Shown here in pieces: positions 34,279-42,458 of a stretch of DNA of 64,000 bases. The notes under the pieces were generated by a model that worked only from the letters and a program-made list of their open reading frames with translations, ran no database searches and had not been told where the DNA came from. A program made the translations under genes and the position numbers. How positions within the stretch are numbered: the stretch's first letter is position 1; each line of letters starts with the position of its first letter. Source of the stretch: Azospirillum brasilense (GTDB lineage Bacteria; Pseudomonadota; Alphaproteobacteria; Azospirillales; Azospirillaceae); contig NZ_QLKQ01000003.1 of assembly GCF_003349955.1 (NCBI RefSeq), positions 1 to 64,000 on the forward strand, in the 5' to 3' direction.

Positions 34279-35223
34279 ATGACGACGCCCAAGAAGAGCG
34301 CGCGCAAAGTCATCATCACCTGCGCGGTCACCGGCTCCATCCACACGCCCAGCATGTCGCCCCACCTGCCGGTGACGCCGGACCAGATCGCGGCGGAAGC
34401 CATCGCCGCGGTGGAGGCCGGGGCGGCCATCGTCCACCTGCACGCCCGCGACCCGGAGACCGGCCGCCCGACCCAGGACCCGGAGCTGTTCCAGCGCTTC
34501 CTGCCGCGCATCAAGCAGGCGACGAAGGCCGTTGTGAACATCACCACCGGCGGCAGCGCCGCCATGACGGTGGAGGACCGGCTGCGCCCCGCCGCGCAGT
34601 TCCAGCCGGAAGTCGCGTCGCTCAACATGGGCTCGATGAATTTCGGCCTGTTCCCCATGCTGAACCGCTTCACCGAGTTCCAGCACGACTGGGAGCGCAC
34701 CTATCTGGAGAACAGCCGCGACCTCGTCTTCAAGAACACCTTCAAGGACATCGAGCACATCCTGAAGACCTGCTCCGGCAACGGGACGCGCTTCGAGTTC
34801 GAGTGCTACGACATATCCCACCTCTACACGCTGGCCCATTTCCTGGACCGCAAGCTGGTGACGCCGCCGCTGTTCGTGCAGTCGGTGTTCGGCATCCTGG
34901 GTGGCATCGGCCCGCATCCGGAGGACGTGATGCACATGAAGCGCACCGCCGACCGGCTGTTCGGCGACCAGTATGTGTGGTCGGTGCTGGGCGCCGGGCG
35001 CAACCAGATGCCCATCGCCACCCAGTCGCTGGCCCTGGGCGGCAACGTGCGCGTCGGGCTGGAGGACAATCTGTGGGCCGGTCCGGGCCGCCTCGCCACC
35101 TCCAACGCCGAGCAGGTCGCCATGGTCCGCAAGCTGATCGAGGGGCTGGCCCTGGAGGTCGCCACGCCGGACGAGGCCCGCGCCATGCTGTCGCTGAAGG
35201 GTGGCGACGCGGTGAGGTTCTGA
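34279..35223 (+). CDS. BKACE / 3-keto-5-aminohexanoate cleavage enzyme family (DUF849)
   Basis: A 314-residue TIM-barrel enzyme. The zinc-binding HxH sits in AAIVHLHARDPETGRP (about residues 51-66), and ITCAVTGSIHTPSMSPHLPV (about 11-30) and SLNMGSMNF (about 114-122) are further landmarks of the beta-keto acid cleavage enzymes. The family condenses a beta-keto acid with acetyl-CoA to give acetoacetate and a new CoA thioester. It is the last catabolic enzyme of the cassette and implies that a beta-keto acid is formed from the substrate. The start at ATG 34279 follows GGGAGGACAGC. Confidence 0.88.
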   Translation: MTTPKKSARKVIITCAVTGSIHTPSMSPHLPVTPDQIAAEAIAAVEAGAAIVHLHARDPETGRPTQDPELFQRFLPRIKQATKAVVNITTGGSAAMTVEDRLRPAAQFQPEVASLNMGSMNFGLFPMLNRFTEFQHDWERTYLENSRDLVFKNTFKDIEHILKTCSGNGTRFEFECYDISHLYTLAHFLDRKLVTPPLFVQSVFGILGGIGPHPEDVMHMKRTADRLFGDQYVWSVLGAGRNQMPIATQSLALGGNVRVGLEDNLWAGPGRLATSNAEQVAMVRKLIEGLALEVATPDEARAMLSLKGGDAVRF

Positions 35224-35245
35224 CCGGGATTTCCGCTCGAATGAA

Positions 35246-35423
35246 CCCTCTCCCCTCCGGGGAGAGGGTGGCCCGCAGGGCCGGTGAGGGGGGTGCGCTT
35301 TTGCCGGACGTCCCGCCACGCGCAACCCCCTCACCCTAACCCTCTCCCCGCTTTCGGCGGACCAATGGTCCGCCTGTCGCGTCAGCGCAAACTTCGTTTG
35401 CGCGTGAGCGGAGAGGAGAGGGG
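35246..35423. repeat. Long palindromic intergenic repeat, copy 3 (inverted)
   Basis: The same element in the opposite orientation: it begins CCCTCTCCCCTCC, runs through GGTGAGGGGGGTGCGCTTTTGCCGG and its complement, then the hairpin GGCGGACC/GGTCCGCC and GCGCAAAC/GTTTGCGC, and ends near GGAGAGGAGAGGGG. It separates the BKACE gene from the EamA transporter gene. Confidence 0.85.
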
Positions 35424-35462
35424 ATACAAAGTCCATCCACCCCACACCCGGAATCCCATGCC

Positions 35463-36401
35463 ATGATAAGCCGCGCTCGGGCGCTGGATCTGTCGCTGGT
35501 GGGTCTCATCAGCGTCTGCTGGGGCCTGAACTGGCCCGCCGTCAAGATCATCCTCACCCAGATCCAGCCCTGGACGCTGCGCAGCCTGGGCTTCGCCGTC
35601 GGAGCGGCGGTGCTGTTCGCCTACGCGCGGTCGCGCGGGGAATCGCTGGCCGTTCCACGCGGGCAGCGCTGGCCGCTGGTCGCCGTCGCCTTGCTGAACA
35701 TGGCGGGCTTCAACATCTGCTCCGCCTTCGGGCAGATGAACATGGCGACCTCGGGCGCCGCCATCATCGCCTACACCATGCCGGCCTGGGCGACGCTGCT
35801 GGCCATTCCGATCCTGGGTGAGCGTCCGGGACCGCGCCAATGGATGGGGCTGGCCTGCGGGCTGACGGGCTTGGCCGTTCTGCTCGGCCCCGATCTGCTG
35901 CGGCTGGGCGCCCTGCCGCTCGGCCCCGCCTTCATGCTGACCGGCGCGCTGAGCTGGGCGCTGGGCAATGTCCTGATCAAGCGGACGGCCTGGACCATGG
36001 GACCGAACGCCATCACCGGCTGGCAGTTCGCCATCTCCCTGCCGGTGGTGCTGCCTTTCGCGCTGGCGATGGATCCCGTCCCGACACTGGCGCTGGAGCC
36101 CCGCGTGCTGATCGCGCTGGTCTTCCACATCCTGGTGGCGATGGTCGGCGGCTATCTGCTGTGGTTCGCCATCGTGCGGCGGCTGAGCGTCGCGCAGGCC
36201 TCGGTCAGCTCGCTGATCGTGCCGGTGATCGGCGTCACCGGCGCCATCGTCGTGCTGGGGGAGACACCGCCGCTGCGCACCTACGCCGCGCTGGCGCTGA
36301 TCCTGTGTGCCGTCCTGCTGGTCGTCATGGTGCGCGACAAGCGGCCCGTGCCCGCCCCGGCGCCGGTCACGGCGGAGCCGCGGGGGGCAGGTTCTCCCTG
36401 A
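35463..36401 (+). CDS. EamA/DMT-family transporter
   Basis: A 312-residue membrane protein with about ten helices in two EamA halves. LSLVGLISVCWGLNWPAVK (about residues 9-27) opens the first half and AFMLTGALSWALGNVLIKR (about 158-176) the second, both with the Trp-Gly/Asn pattern of the family. Members export metabolites or amino acids. It follows repeat copy 3 and its 3' end overlaps the convergent LacI gene by 35 bp, so it may be an independent unit. The start at ATG 35463 has no strong Shine-Dalgarno. Confidence 0.85.
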   Translation: MISRARALDLSLVGLISVCWGLNWPAVKIILTQIQPWTLRSLGFAVGAAVLFAYARSRGESLAVPRGQRWPLVAVALLNMAGFNICSAFGQMNMATSGAAIIAYTMPAWATLLAIPILGERPGPRQWMGLACGLTGLAVLLGPDLLRLGALPLGPAFMLTGALSWALGNVLIKRTAWTMGPNAITGWQFAISLPVVLPFALAMDPVPTLALEPRVLIALVFHILVAMVGGYLLWFAIVRRLSVAQASVSSLIVPVIGVTGAIVVLGETPPLRTYAALALILCAVLLVVMVRDKRPVPAPAPVTAEPRGAGSP

Positions 36402-37467
36402 AGATGACCTCAATGCGCGGCGGCTCCACGCCGTGCATCGCCTCCCGGCCGGCGCGCAGGTTGGCGAAGACGGCGGCGCAGCTCATCAGGGCGCTGCGCG
36501 GGTCCTGGGTGATCACCGCCTCCATCGTGCCGTCGATCAGCAGCGCGCGCGTCTCCGGCGTGAAGCCGTGGCCGATGAAGACGACCTCGCGCTCCCGCCG
36601 CGCCTCCTTCAGCGCGCGGGCCACGCCCTCCGCCCCGCCGCCGATGGTGTAGATGCCGGCAAGGTCGGGGTGGTGGCTGAGCAGCGTCCGCGTCTGCCGG
36701 TAGCTCTTGGCCTCGTCGTCGTGGGCCTCGCGCAGCCCCACCACCTCGATGGCCGGGGCCATCTCCTTCAGGACGTTGAGGAATCCCAGCTCGCGGTCCT
36801 CGTGCGCGCGGTAGCTCAAGCTGCCGGCGATCATCGCGACCTTGCCCGCCCGCCCGCCGAGGAAGCGCGCGAACAGATAGCCCGCTGTCCGCCCCGCCGC
36901 CCGGTTGTCGAGTCCGACATAGGCCGCCCGCCGGCAGTTCTGCACGTCGGAGATCAGCGTCACGGTCGGCACGTTGCGCGCCGCCAGTTCGTTCACCGCC
37001 TCGCGCACCGCCGGATGCTCCAGCGCCATGAAGGCGACCCCGTCGACCTTGCGCCAGTGCTGGAGCAGGCTGCGCGCCAGCAGGTCGGGGTTGAAGCTCT
37101 TGATGAACTCCACCTGCGCGCGGATGCCCAGCGGAGCCAGCGTCGCTTCCGACTGCCGGATGAGCTGGCCGAGCCGCGTCAGGTAGCGGTTCGTCCCGTC
37201 GGGCAGCAGGAAGGCCAGCCGCACCGGCTTCGGCCCCAGCGCCGCGCCGAGGTCCGATTCCGGGATGTAATCCAGCTCCGCCGCCGCCTTCATCACGCGC
37301 TGCACGGTCGCCGGGCGCACGCCGGGGCGGTGGTTCAGCACACGGTCCACGGTGGCCGTCGAGACGCCGGACAGCCGCGCGATGTCGGCGATCCGCGGCA
37401 GTCCACGGGTGCTTTCGGGCCTCGTCTCGAAGGGTGCGGCGACGGCGTCCGCATCATCCTGCATCAC
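36367..37467 (-). CDS. LacI-family transcriptional regulator
   Basis: A 366-residue repressor. The helix-turn-helix and hinge are at about residues 24-80: IARLSGVSTATVDRVLNHRPGVRPATVQRV (landmarks VSTATVDRVLN and RPATVQRV). A type I periplasmic-binding-protein-like effector domain follows from about 90, similar to those responding to sugars (D-ribose type). It is divergent from the TRAP transporter gene, with 131 bp between starts, so it probably controls the TRAP-VOC-RLP-kinase cassette. Its 3' end overlaps the EamA gene. Confidence 0.9.
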   Translation of the reverse strand: MMQDDADAVAAPFETRPESTRGLPRIADIARLSGVSTATVDRVLNHRPGVRPATVQRVMKAAAELDYIPESDLGAALGPKPVRLAFLLPDGTNRYLTRLGQLIRQSEATLAPLGIRAQVEFIKSFNPDLLARSLLQHWRKVDGVAFMALEHPAVREAVNELAARNVPTVTLISDVQNCRRAAYVGLDNRAAGRTAGYLFARFLGGRAGKVAMIAGSLSYRAHEDRELGFLNVLKEMAPAIEVVGLREAHDDEAKSYRQTRTLLSHHPDLAGIYTIGGGAEGVARALKEARREREVVFIGHGFTPETRALLIDGTMEAVITQDPRSALMSCAAVFANLRAGREAMHGVEPPRIEVIFRENLPPAAPP

Positions 37468-37512
37468 GGCTCAAAACCCTCCGATCCCATCAAATCACAT
37501 CATCATTCGCGT

Positions 37513-37541
37513 TTGACACCGGCCATTCGCGCACATACCGT
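37513..37541 (+). promoter_or_regulatory. Candidate promoter of the TRAP/RuBisCO-like cassette
   Basis: A perfect -35 TTGACA (37513-37518) and a weaker -10 TACCGT (37536-37541) are separated by 17 bp, about 58 bp before the start of the binding-protein gene. No clear LacI-type palindrome was seen in 37468-37598, though AAATCACATCATC and ATCAAACTACATCAAC are weak repeats of an ATCA pattern. Confidence 0.45.
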
Positions 37542-37598
37542 CCAACCAACAATCACCGTCGAACATCAAACTACATCAACGTTTCCTGGGAGGAAAGC

Positions 37599-38654
37599 AT
37601 GAACCCGCTCTCGCGCCGCACGATGCTCAAGGGGTTGGCCGCCACTCCGGCGGTCGGAATGGCTGCCGGGTTGGCCGCGGGAGCCGGCACCGCCACCCTG
37701 ATCGGCGCGCCGCGCATCGCCCGCGCCGCCGAGTTCGATTTCAAGTACGGCAACAACCTGCCGCTGACCCATCCGCTGAACGTCCGCTCGCACGAGGCGG
37801 CCGAGCGCATCCGCCGCGAGACGAACGGCCGCGTCGACATCCAGATCTTCCCGAACAACCAGCTCGGCGGCGACACCGACATGCTGTCGCAGGTGCGCAG
37901 CGGCGGCATCACCTTCTTCACGCCGTCGGCGCTGGTCATCGCCACGCTGGTCCCGGTCGCCGCCATCAACGCCGTCGGCTTCGCCTTCGCCGACTACGGG
38001 CAGGTCTGGTCCGCCATGGACGGCAAGCTGGGCGAGCATGTGCGCGGCGCCATCTCCAAGGTCGGCCTGCACGCCTTCGAAAAGATGTGGGACAACGGCT
38101 TCCGCCAGATGACCAGCGGGGCCAAGCCGATCCAGACCGCCGCCGACATGGACGGGCTGAAGATCCGCGTCCCGGTCAGCCCGCTCAGCATCGCCATGTT
38201 CAAGTCGCTGTCCGCCGCCCCGGCCAGCCTCCAGTTCTCGGAGGTCTATTCCTCGCTGCAGACGCGCATCGTCGACGCGCAGGAGAACCCGCTGCCGATC
38301 ATCCAGGTCGCCAAGCTGTACGAGGTGCAGAAGTACTGCGCCCTGTCCAACCACATCTGGGACGGCTTCTGGTTCATCGCCAACGGGCGCGCGTGGCGCG
38401 GTCTGCCCCCGGACCTGCAGAAGATCGTCTCCACCGCGATCAACGACGCCGGTGTCCAGCAGCGCGAGGACATCAAGGCGCTGAACCAGTCGGTGCAGGC
38501 CGACCTCCAGTCCAAGGGCTTGGCCTTCAACCAGCCATCCCCCGACAGCTTCCGCGCCAAGCTCCGCGACAGCGGCTTCTACGGCGAATGGAAGGGCCGC
38601 TTCGGCGACGAGGCCTGGGCGCTGCTGGAAGGCGCCGTCGGCAAGCTCGCCTGA
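37599..38654 (+). CDS. TRAP transporter substrate-binding protein (DctP type), Tat-exported
   Basis: A 351-residue periplasmic binding protein. The signal region SRRTMLKGLAA (residues 5-15) is a twin-arginine motif, followed by a hydrophobic core and probable cleavage after ARA near residue 43. The mature part opens EFDFKYGNNLPLTHPLNV. The family arginine that contacts substrate carboxylates is in GLKIRVPVSPL (about 185-195). TRAP systems import organic acids, including aldonates and uronates, using ion gradients. AGGAAAGC precedes ATG 37599. It works with the fused permease that starts 20 bp downstream. Confidence 0.9.
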   Translation: MNPLSRRTMLKGLAATPAVGMAAGLAAGAGTATLIGAPRIARAAEFDFKYGNNLPLTHPLNVRSHEAAERIRRETNGRVDIQIFPNNQLGGDTDMLSQVRSGGITFFTPSALVIATLVPVAAINAVGFAFADYGQVWSAMDGKLGEHVRGAISKVGLHAFEKMWDNGFRQMTSGAKPIQTAADMDGLKIRVPVSPLSIAMFKSLSAAPASLQFSEVYSSLQTRIVDAQENPLPIIQVAKLYEVQKYCALSNHIWDGFWFIANGRAWRGLPPDLQKIVSTAINDAGVQQREDIKALNQSVQADLQSKGLAFNQPSPDSFRAKLRDSGFYGEWKGRFGDEAWALLEGAVGKLA

Positions 38655-38674
38655 CGCCGGCCTGAAGAACGGCT

Positions 38675-40594
38675 GTGGACAACACGGGAAGGGAGGGTGC
38701 GGCTTTGGCTCACCACGCGACGGCGCTCGACGAGGGCGGCGCCATGCCAGGGGCCGCGTCCGGCGGTTCCTGGACCGATCGGCTGGACCGCGGCCTCGCC
38801 GCGACGGTGGAGGGTGTGGCCGCCCTCATCGTTCTGGCCGAGATCGCCATCCTGCTGGCCGGGGTGACGGCGCGCTACGTCTTCCACGCGCCGCTGGTGT
38901 GGTCGGACGAGCTGGCCTCCATCCTCTTCCTGTGGCTGTCCATGCTGGGCGCCGTGGTGGCGCTGCGCCGCGGCGAGCACATGCGGATGACCGGTCTGGT
39001 CAGCCGCGTCGGCCCGACGCCGCGCGCCCTGCTGGAAACGCTGGCGATCACCGCCCCCATCGCCTTCCTGGCGATGATCCTGCACCCCGCCCTGGACTAC
39101 GCCATGGAGGAGCAGTTCATCGTCACCCCGGCGCTGGAGATCAGCAACGCCTGGCGCGCGGCGGCCCTGCCGACCGGACTGGGGCTGATGGCCGTGGTGG
39201 CGCTGATCCGGCTGATGCGGATGCGCAACCTCCGGATCACCCTGGCAGCGGTCGCCCTGACCGCGGCGGTGACCGTGGCCTTCTGGCTGGCCGGCCCGGT
39301 GCTGAAGCCGCTGGGGCAGGCCAACCTCGTCATCTTCTTCGTCGGCGTGGTCGCGGCCTGTGTGTTCGGCGGCGTTCCCATCGCCTTCTCCTTCGCGCTG
39401 GCCACCTTCGGCTATCTGGCGCTGACCACCTCGACCCCGCTGCTCGTCATGGTCGGGCGGCTGGACGAGGGCATGTCACACCTGATCCTGCTGGCGGTGC
39501 CGCTGTTCGTCTTCCTCGGCCTGCTGATCGAGATGACCGGCATGGCGCGGGCCATGATCCAGTTCCTCGCCAGCCTGCTCGGCCATGTGCGCGGCGGGCT
39601 GTCCTACGTGCTGATCGGGGCGATGTATCTGGTGTCGGGCATTTCCGGCTCGAAGATCGCCGACATGGCGGCCATCGCCCCGGTGCTGTTCCCGGAGATG
39701 AAGAAGCGCGGCGCCCCTCCGGGCGACCTCGTGGCCCTGCTGTCGGCGACCGGCGCGCAGACCGAGACCATCCCGCCCTCCATCGTCCTCATCACCATCG
39801 GCTCGGTCACCGGCGTGTCGATCGCGGCGCTGTTCGCGGGCGGCCTGCTGCCGGCGGTGGTGCTGGGTGCGGCGCTCTGCGCCGTCGTCTGGTGGCGCTA
39901 CCGCCATGAGGACCTCAGCCACATCCGCCGCCCGCCGGCGTCGGAGATCGCCCGTCTGGCCGTGGCCGCCCTGCCGGCCATCCTGTTGCCCTTCGTCATC
40001 CGCGCTGCGGTGGTGGAAGGTGTGGCGACGGCGACCGAGGTGTCGACCATCGGCATCGCCTACTCCACCCTGATGGGCCTGCTGGTCTACCGCCAGTTCG
40101 ACTGGGCGCGGCTGAAGCCGATGCTGATCGAGACGGCGTCGCTGACCGGGGCGATCATCTTCATCGTCGGCTGCGCCACCGCCATGGCCTGGGGCCTGAC
40201 GCAGTCCGGCTTCTCCCGCGCGCTGGCCCTGTGGATGGCCGACATCCCCGGCGGCGGCTACGGCTTCCTCGCCATCTCCATCGTCGCCTTCATCATCCTG
40301 GGCAGCGTTCTGGAGGGCATCCCCGCCATCGTCCTGTTCGGCCCGCTGCTGTTCCCCATCGCCCGCGACGCCGGGGTGCACGAGGTGCATTACGCGATGG
40401 TCGTGATCTTCGCCATGGGAATCGGCCTGTTCGCCCCGCCCTTCGGCGTCGGCTACTACGGCGCCTGCGCCATCAGCAAGGTCAGCCCGGACGAAGGCCT
40501 GAAGCACATCTGGGGCTACGTCGCCGCCCTTCTCGTGGGCCTGATCGTGGTCGCCGCCATTCCGTGGATTTCCACCGGCTTCCTTCCCTACTGA
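38675..40594 (+). CDS. TRAP transporter permease, fused small and large subunits (DctQ-DctM)
   Basis: A 639-residue membrane protein. The N-terminal part (about 30-190) has the four helices of a DctQ-like small subunit, with RYVFHAPLVWSDELASILFLWLSML as landmark (VWSDELAS quoted). From about 205 the large DctM-like subunit has 12 or so helices with FGGVPIAFSFALATFGYL and GLFAPPFGVGYYGACAI. Fused QM proteins are common in alphaproteobacteria. A GTG start at 38675 is used; an internal ATG at 38744 would remove 23 residues. It imports the substrate captured by the Tat-exported binding protein. Confidence 0.9.
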   Translation: MDNTGREGAALAHHATALDEGGAMPGAASGGSWTDRLDRGLAATVEGVAALIVLAEIAILLAGVTARYVFHAPLVWSDELASILFLWLSMLGAVVALRRGEHMRMTGLVSRVGPTPRALLETLAITAPIAFLAMILHPALDYAMEEQFIVTPALEISNAWRAAALPTGLGLMAVVALIRLMRMRNLRITLAAVALTAAVTVAFWLAGPVLKPLGQANLVIFFVGVVAACVFGGVPIAFSFALATFGYLALTTSTPLLVMVGRLDEGMSHLILLAVPLFVFLGLLIEMTGMARAMIQFLASLLGHVRGGLSYVLIGAMYLVSGISGSKIADMAAIAPVLFPEMKKRGAPPGDLVALLSATGAQTETIPPSIVLITIGSVTGVSIAALFAGGLLPAVVLGAALCAVVWWRYRHEDLSHIRRPPASEIARLAVAALPAILLPFVIRAAVVEGVATATEVSTIGIAYSTLMGLLVYRQFDWARLKPMLIETASLTGAIIFIVGCATAMAWGLTQSGFSRALALWMADIPGGGYGFLAISIVAFIILGSVLEGIPAIVLFGPLLFPIARDAGVHEVHYAMVVIFAMGIGLFAPPFGVGYYGACAISKVSPDEGLKHIWGYVAALLVGLIVVAAIPWISTGFLPY

Positions 40595-40638
40595 AGTCTT
40601 GCCGGTCCCCCCATAACGATAAAATCAGGAGTTCCTTC

Positions 40639-41178
40639 ATGAGCCGATTCTTCGGCCAGATCCGGCAGGCTGGCTACGTCGTCGACGACATCGAGGCCGC
40701 CATGGATTACTGGAGCCGCACCCTGGGCATCGGCCCGTGGTTCTACAACGAGCGGGTTCCGATCAAGAACTACACCTACCGCGGGGAGCGGTACGAAGTT
40801 CACAACTCGGTGGCGCTCGCCAACTCCGGCCCGCTCCAGATGGAGCTGATCCAGACCCGCAACGACGCGCCGTCCATGTACCGCGACTTCCTGAAGGCGG
40901 GCCGCACCGGCCTCCAGCACGTCGCCTATTGGACCGAGAACTACGACGCCGACCTGGAGCGGTTGACCGCCCAGGGCTTCAAGCCGGTGATGAGCGGCGA
41001 GGTCGGCGAGAAGGGCCGCTTCGTCTATTTCGACACCGAGTACCACCCCGGCACGGTGATCGAGCTGTCGGAGGTCGCCGGGCCGAAGGGCAAGATGTTC
41101 GACCTGATCCGCAACGCCTCCCTCGACTGGGACGGCCGCGATCCGGTCCGGCCCTTCCCCGACCTCAGCCGCCTGTGA
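40639..41178 (+). CDS. VOC-superfamily (glyoxalase-fold) enzyme of the RuBisCO-like cassette
   Basis: A 179-residue two-module VOC protein. The four positions that usually bind a metal are Gln10 (RQAGYVV), Glu69 (LQMELIQ), His94 (LQHVAYW) and Glu142 (VIELSEV). The first position is Gln rather than His, which is seen in some glyoxalase I enzymes, so a functional metal site is likely. VOC enzymes include epimerases, isomerases and dioxygenases. It lies between the TRAP transporter and the RuBisCO-like gene and overlaps or abuts the latter, so a role as isomerase or epimerase of the imported acid sugar is inferred. ATG 40639 was chosen because the protein begins correctly there. Confidence 0.75.
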   Translation: MSRFFGQIRQAGYVVDDIEAAMDYWSRTLGIGPWFYNERVPIKNYTYRGERYEVHNSVALANSGPLQMELIQTRNDAPSMYRDFLKAGRTGLQHVAYWTENYDADLERLTAQGFKPVMSGEVGEKGRFVYFDTEYHPGTVIELSEVAGPKGKMFDLIRNASLDWDGRDPVRPFPDLSRL

Positions 41179-41186
41179 GTCTCGCC

Positions 41187-42458
41187 ATGCGCTCCGACCG
41201 CTTCGAGGCGACCTATCTGATCGAGACCCCGCTCGACCCCGCCAAGGTGGCGGAGGTCATGGCCGGGGAGCAGTCCTGCGGCACCTTCACCCGCGTCCAC
41301 GGCGAGACGGACGACCTGCGCGCCCGCGCCCGCGCCGTGGTGGAGCGGGTGGAGGAGTTGGAACCCGCCGCGTCCCCCAGCCTGCCGAATTCCTGGTTGG
41401 AGCGGCAGAGGCGACCCGGACCGTGGCGGCGCGCCCGCGTCGCCATCAGCTTCCCCACCGGCAACGTCGGCGCCAACCTGCCGACGCTGGCCGCGACGGT
41501 GGCCGGCAACCTGTTCGACCTGGGCGAGGTGACCGGCCTGCGGCTCGACTCCGTCCGCCTGCCCGCCGCCTACCGCAAGCAGTTCGACGCGCCGCGTCAC
41601 GGCGTTGCCGGCACCCGGCGGCTGACCGGGGTGGAGCGCGGGGCGCTGGTCGGCTCCATCATCAAGCCGAACCTCGGCCTGTCGGCGGAGGAGACCGGCG
41701 AGCTGGTCGGCACGCTCTGCGCCGCCGGGCTGGACTTCATCAAGGACGACGAGATCTGCGCCGATCCGGTCCACGCCCCGCTGGCCCAGCGCGTGCCGGC
41801 GGTGATGGACCGGGTGCGCCGCCACCAGGACCGCACCGGCAAGCACGTCATGGTCGCCTTCAACATCAGCGACGAGACGGACGCCATGCGCCGCCACGCC
41901 GATCTGGTGGAGCGCGAGGGCGGAAGCTGCGTGATGGTCAGCCTGAACTGGTGCGGCTTCTCCGCCGTGCAGACGCTGCGCCGGCACAGCGGGCTGGTCC
42001 TGCACGGGCATCGCAACGGCTTCGGCGCCCTGTCGCGCCACCCCAGCCTGGGCATCGGCTTCGACGCCTACCAGACGCTGTGGCGGCTGGCCGGGGTGGA
42101 CCACATGCACGTCCACGGCCTCCAGGGCAAGTTCGCCCAGCCCGACGCCGAGGTGATCGACGGCGCCACGTCCTGCCTCGCGCCGCTGGCCGAGGGCTGC
42201 GACGACGCGGTGATGCCGGCCTTCTCCTCCGGCCAGTGGGCGGGGACCGTTCCAGTCACCTGGGACGCGGTGGGGACGGACGACCTGCTGTTCATGTCCG
42301 GCGGCGGCATCATGGCCCACCCGGACGGCCCCGCCGCCGGCGTGACGAGCATCCGTCAGGCCTGGGCCGCGGTGCGGGAAGGCGTCGCCCTGCCGGACGC
42401 CGCCGCGACCCGGCCGGAGCTGAAGCGCGCCCTGGAGTTCTTCGGAGCCTCCAAGTGA
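41187..42458 (+). CDS. RuBisCO-like protein (form IV), candidate acid-sugar phosphate lyase/hydrolase
   Basis: A 423-residue RuBisCO large-chain homologue. The catalytic residues known for RuBisCO seem kept: Lys160 in GSIIKPNLGL (RuBisCO K175), Lys186-Asp188-Glu189 in LDFIKDDE (carbamylated K201 and metal ligands), His275-Arg276 in HGHRNG (H294-R295), loop-6 Lys315 in GLQGKF (K334) and Ser371-Gly-Gly in SGGG (S379). It is therefore an active enolase-type protein, not a dead relative. RuBisCO-like proteins next to DUF1537 kinases act on 3-oxo-isoapionate 4-phosphate (OiaX/OiaT families) in D-apionate catabolism. A GTG start at 41175, overlapping the VOC stop, is an alternative. Its stop overlaps the kinase start (GTGA). 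Confidence 0.88.
   Translation: MRSDRFEATYLIETPLDPAKVAEVMAGEQSCGTFTRVHGETDDLRARARAVVERVEELEPAASPSLPNSWLERQRRPGPWRRARVAISFPTGNVGANLPTLAATVAGNLFDLGEVTGLRLDSVRLPAAYRKQFDAPRHGVAGTRRLTGVERGALVGSIIKPNLGLSAEETGELVGTLCAAGLDFIKDDEICADPVHAPLAQRVPAVMDRVRRHQDRTGKHVMVAFNISDETDAMRRHADLVEREGGSCVMVSLNWCGFSAVQTLRRHSGLVLHGHRNGFGALSRHPSLGIGFDAYQTLWRLAGVDHMHVHGLQGKFAQPDAEVIDGATSCLAPLAEGCDDAVMPAFSSGQWAGTVPVTWDAVGTDDLLFMSGGGIMAHPDGPAAGVTSIRQAWAAVREGVALPDAAATRPELKRALEFFGASK

Noticed and set aside
9932..35423. Intergenic repeats as insertion sequences or CRISPR arrays
   Set aside because: They carry no transposase frame and no regularly spaced identical direct repeats; they are short palindromic elements.
32578..35445. 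Minus-strand open frame of 955 codons
   Set aside because: Antisense to the ThDP and BKACE genes and running through an intergenic repeat; composition is that of a high-GC shadow.
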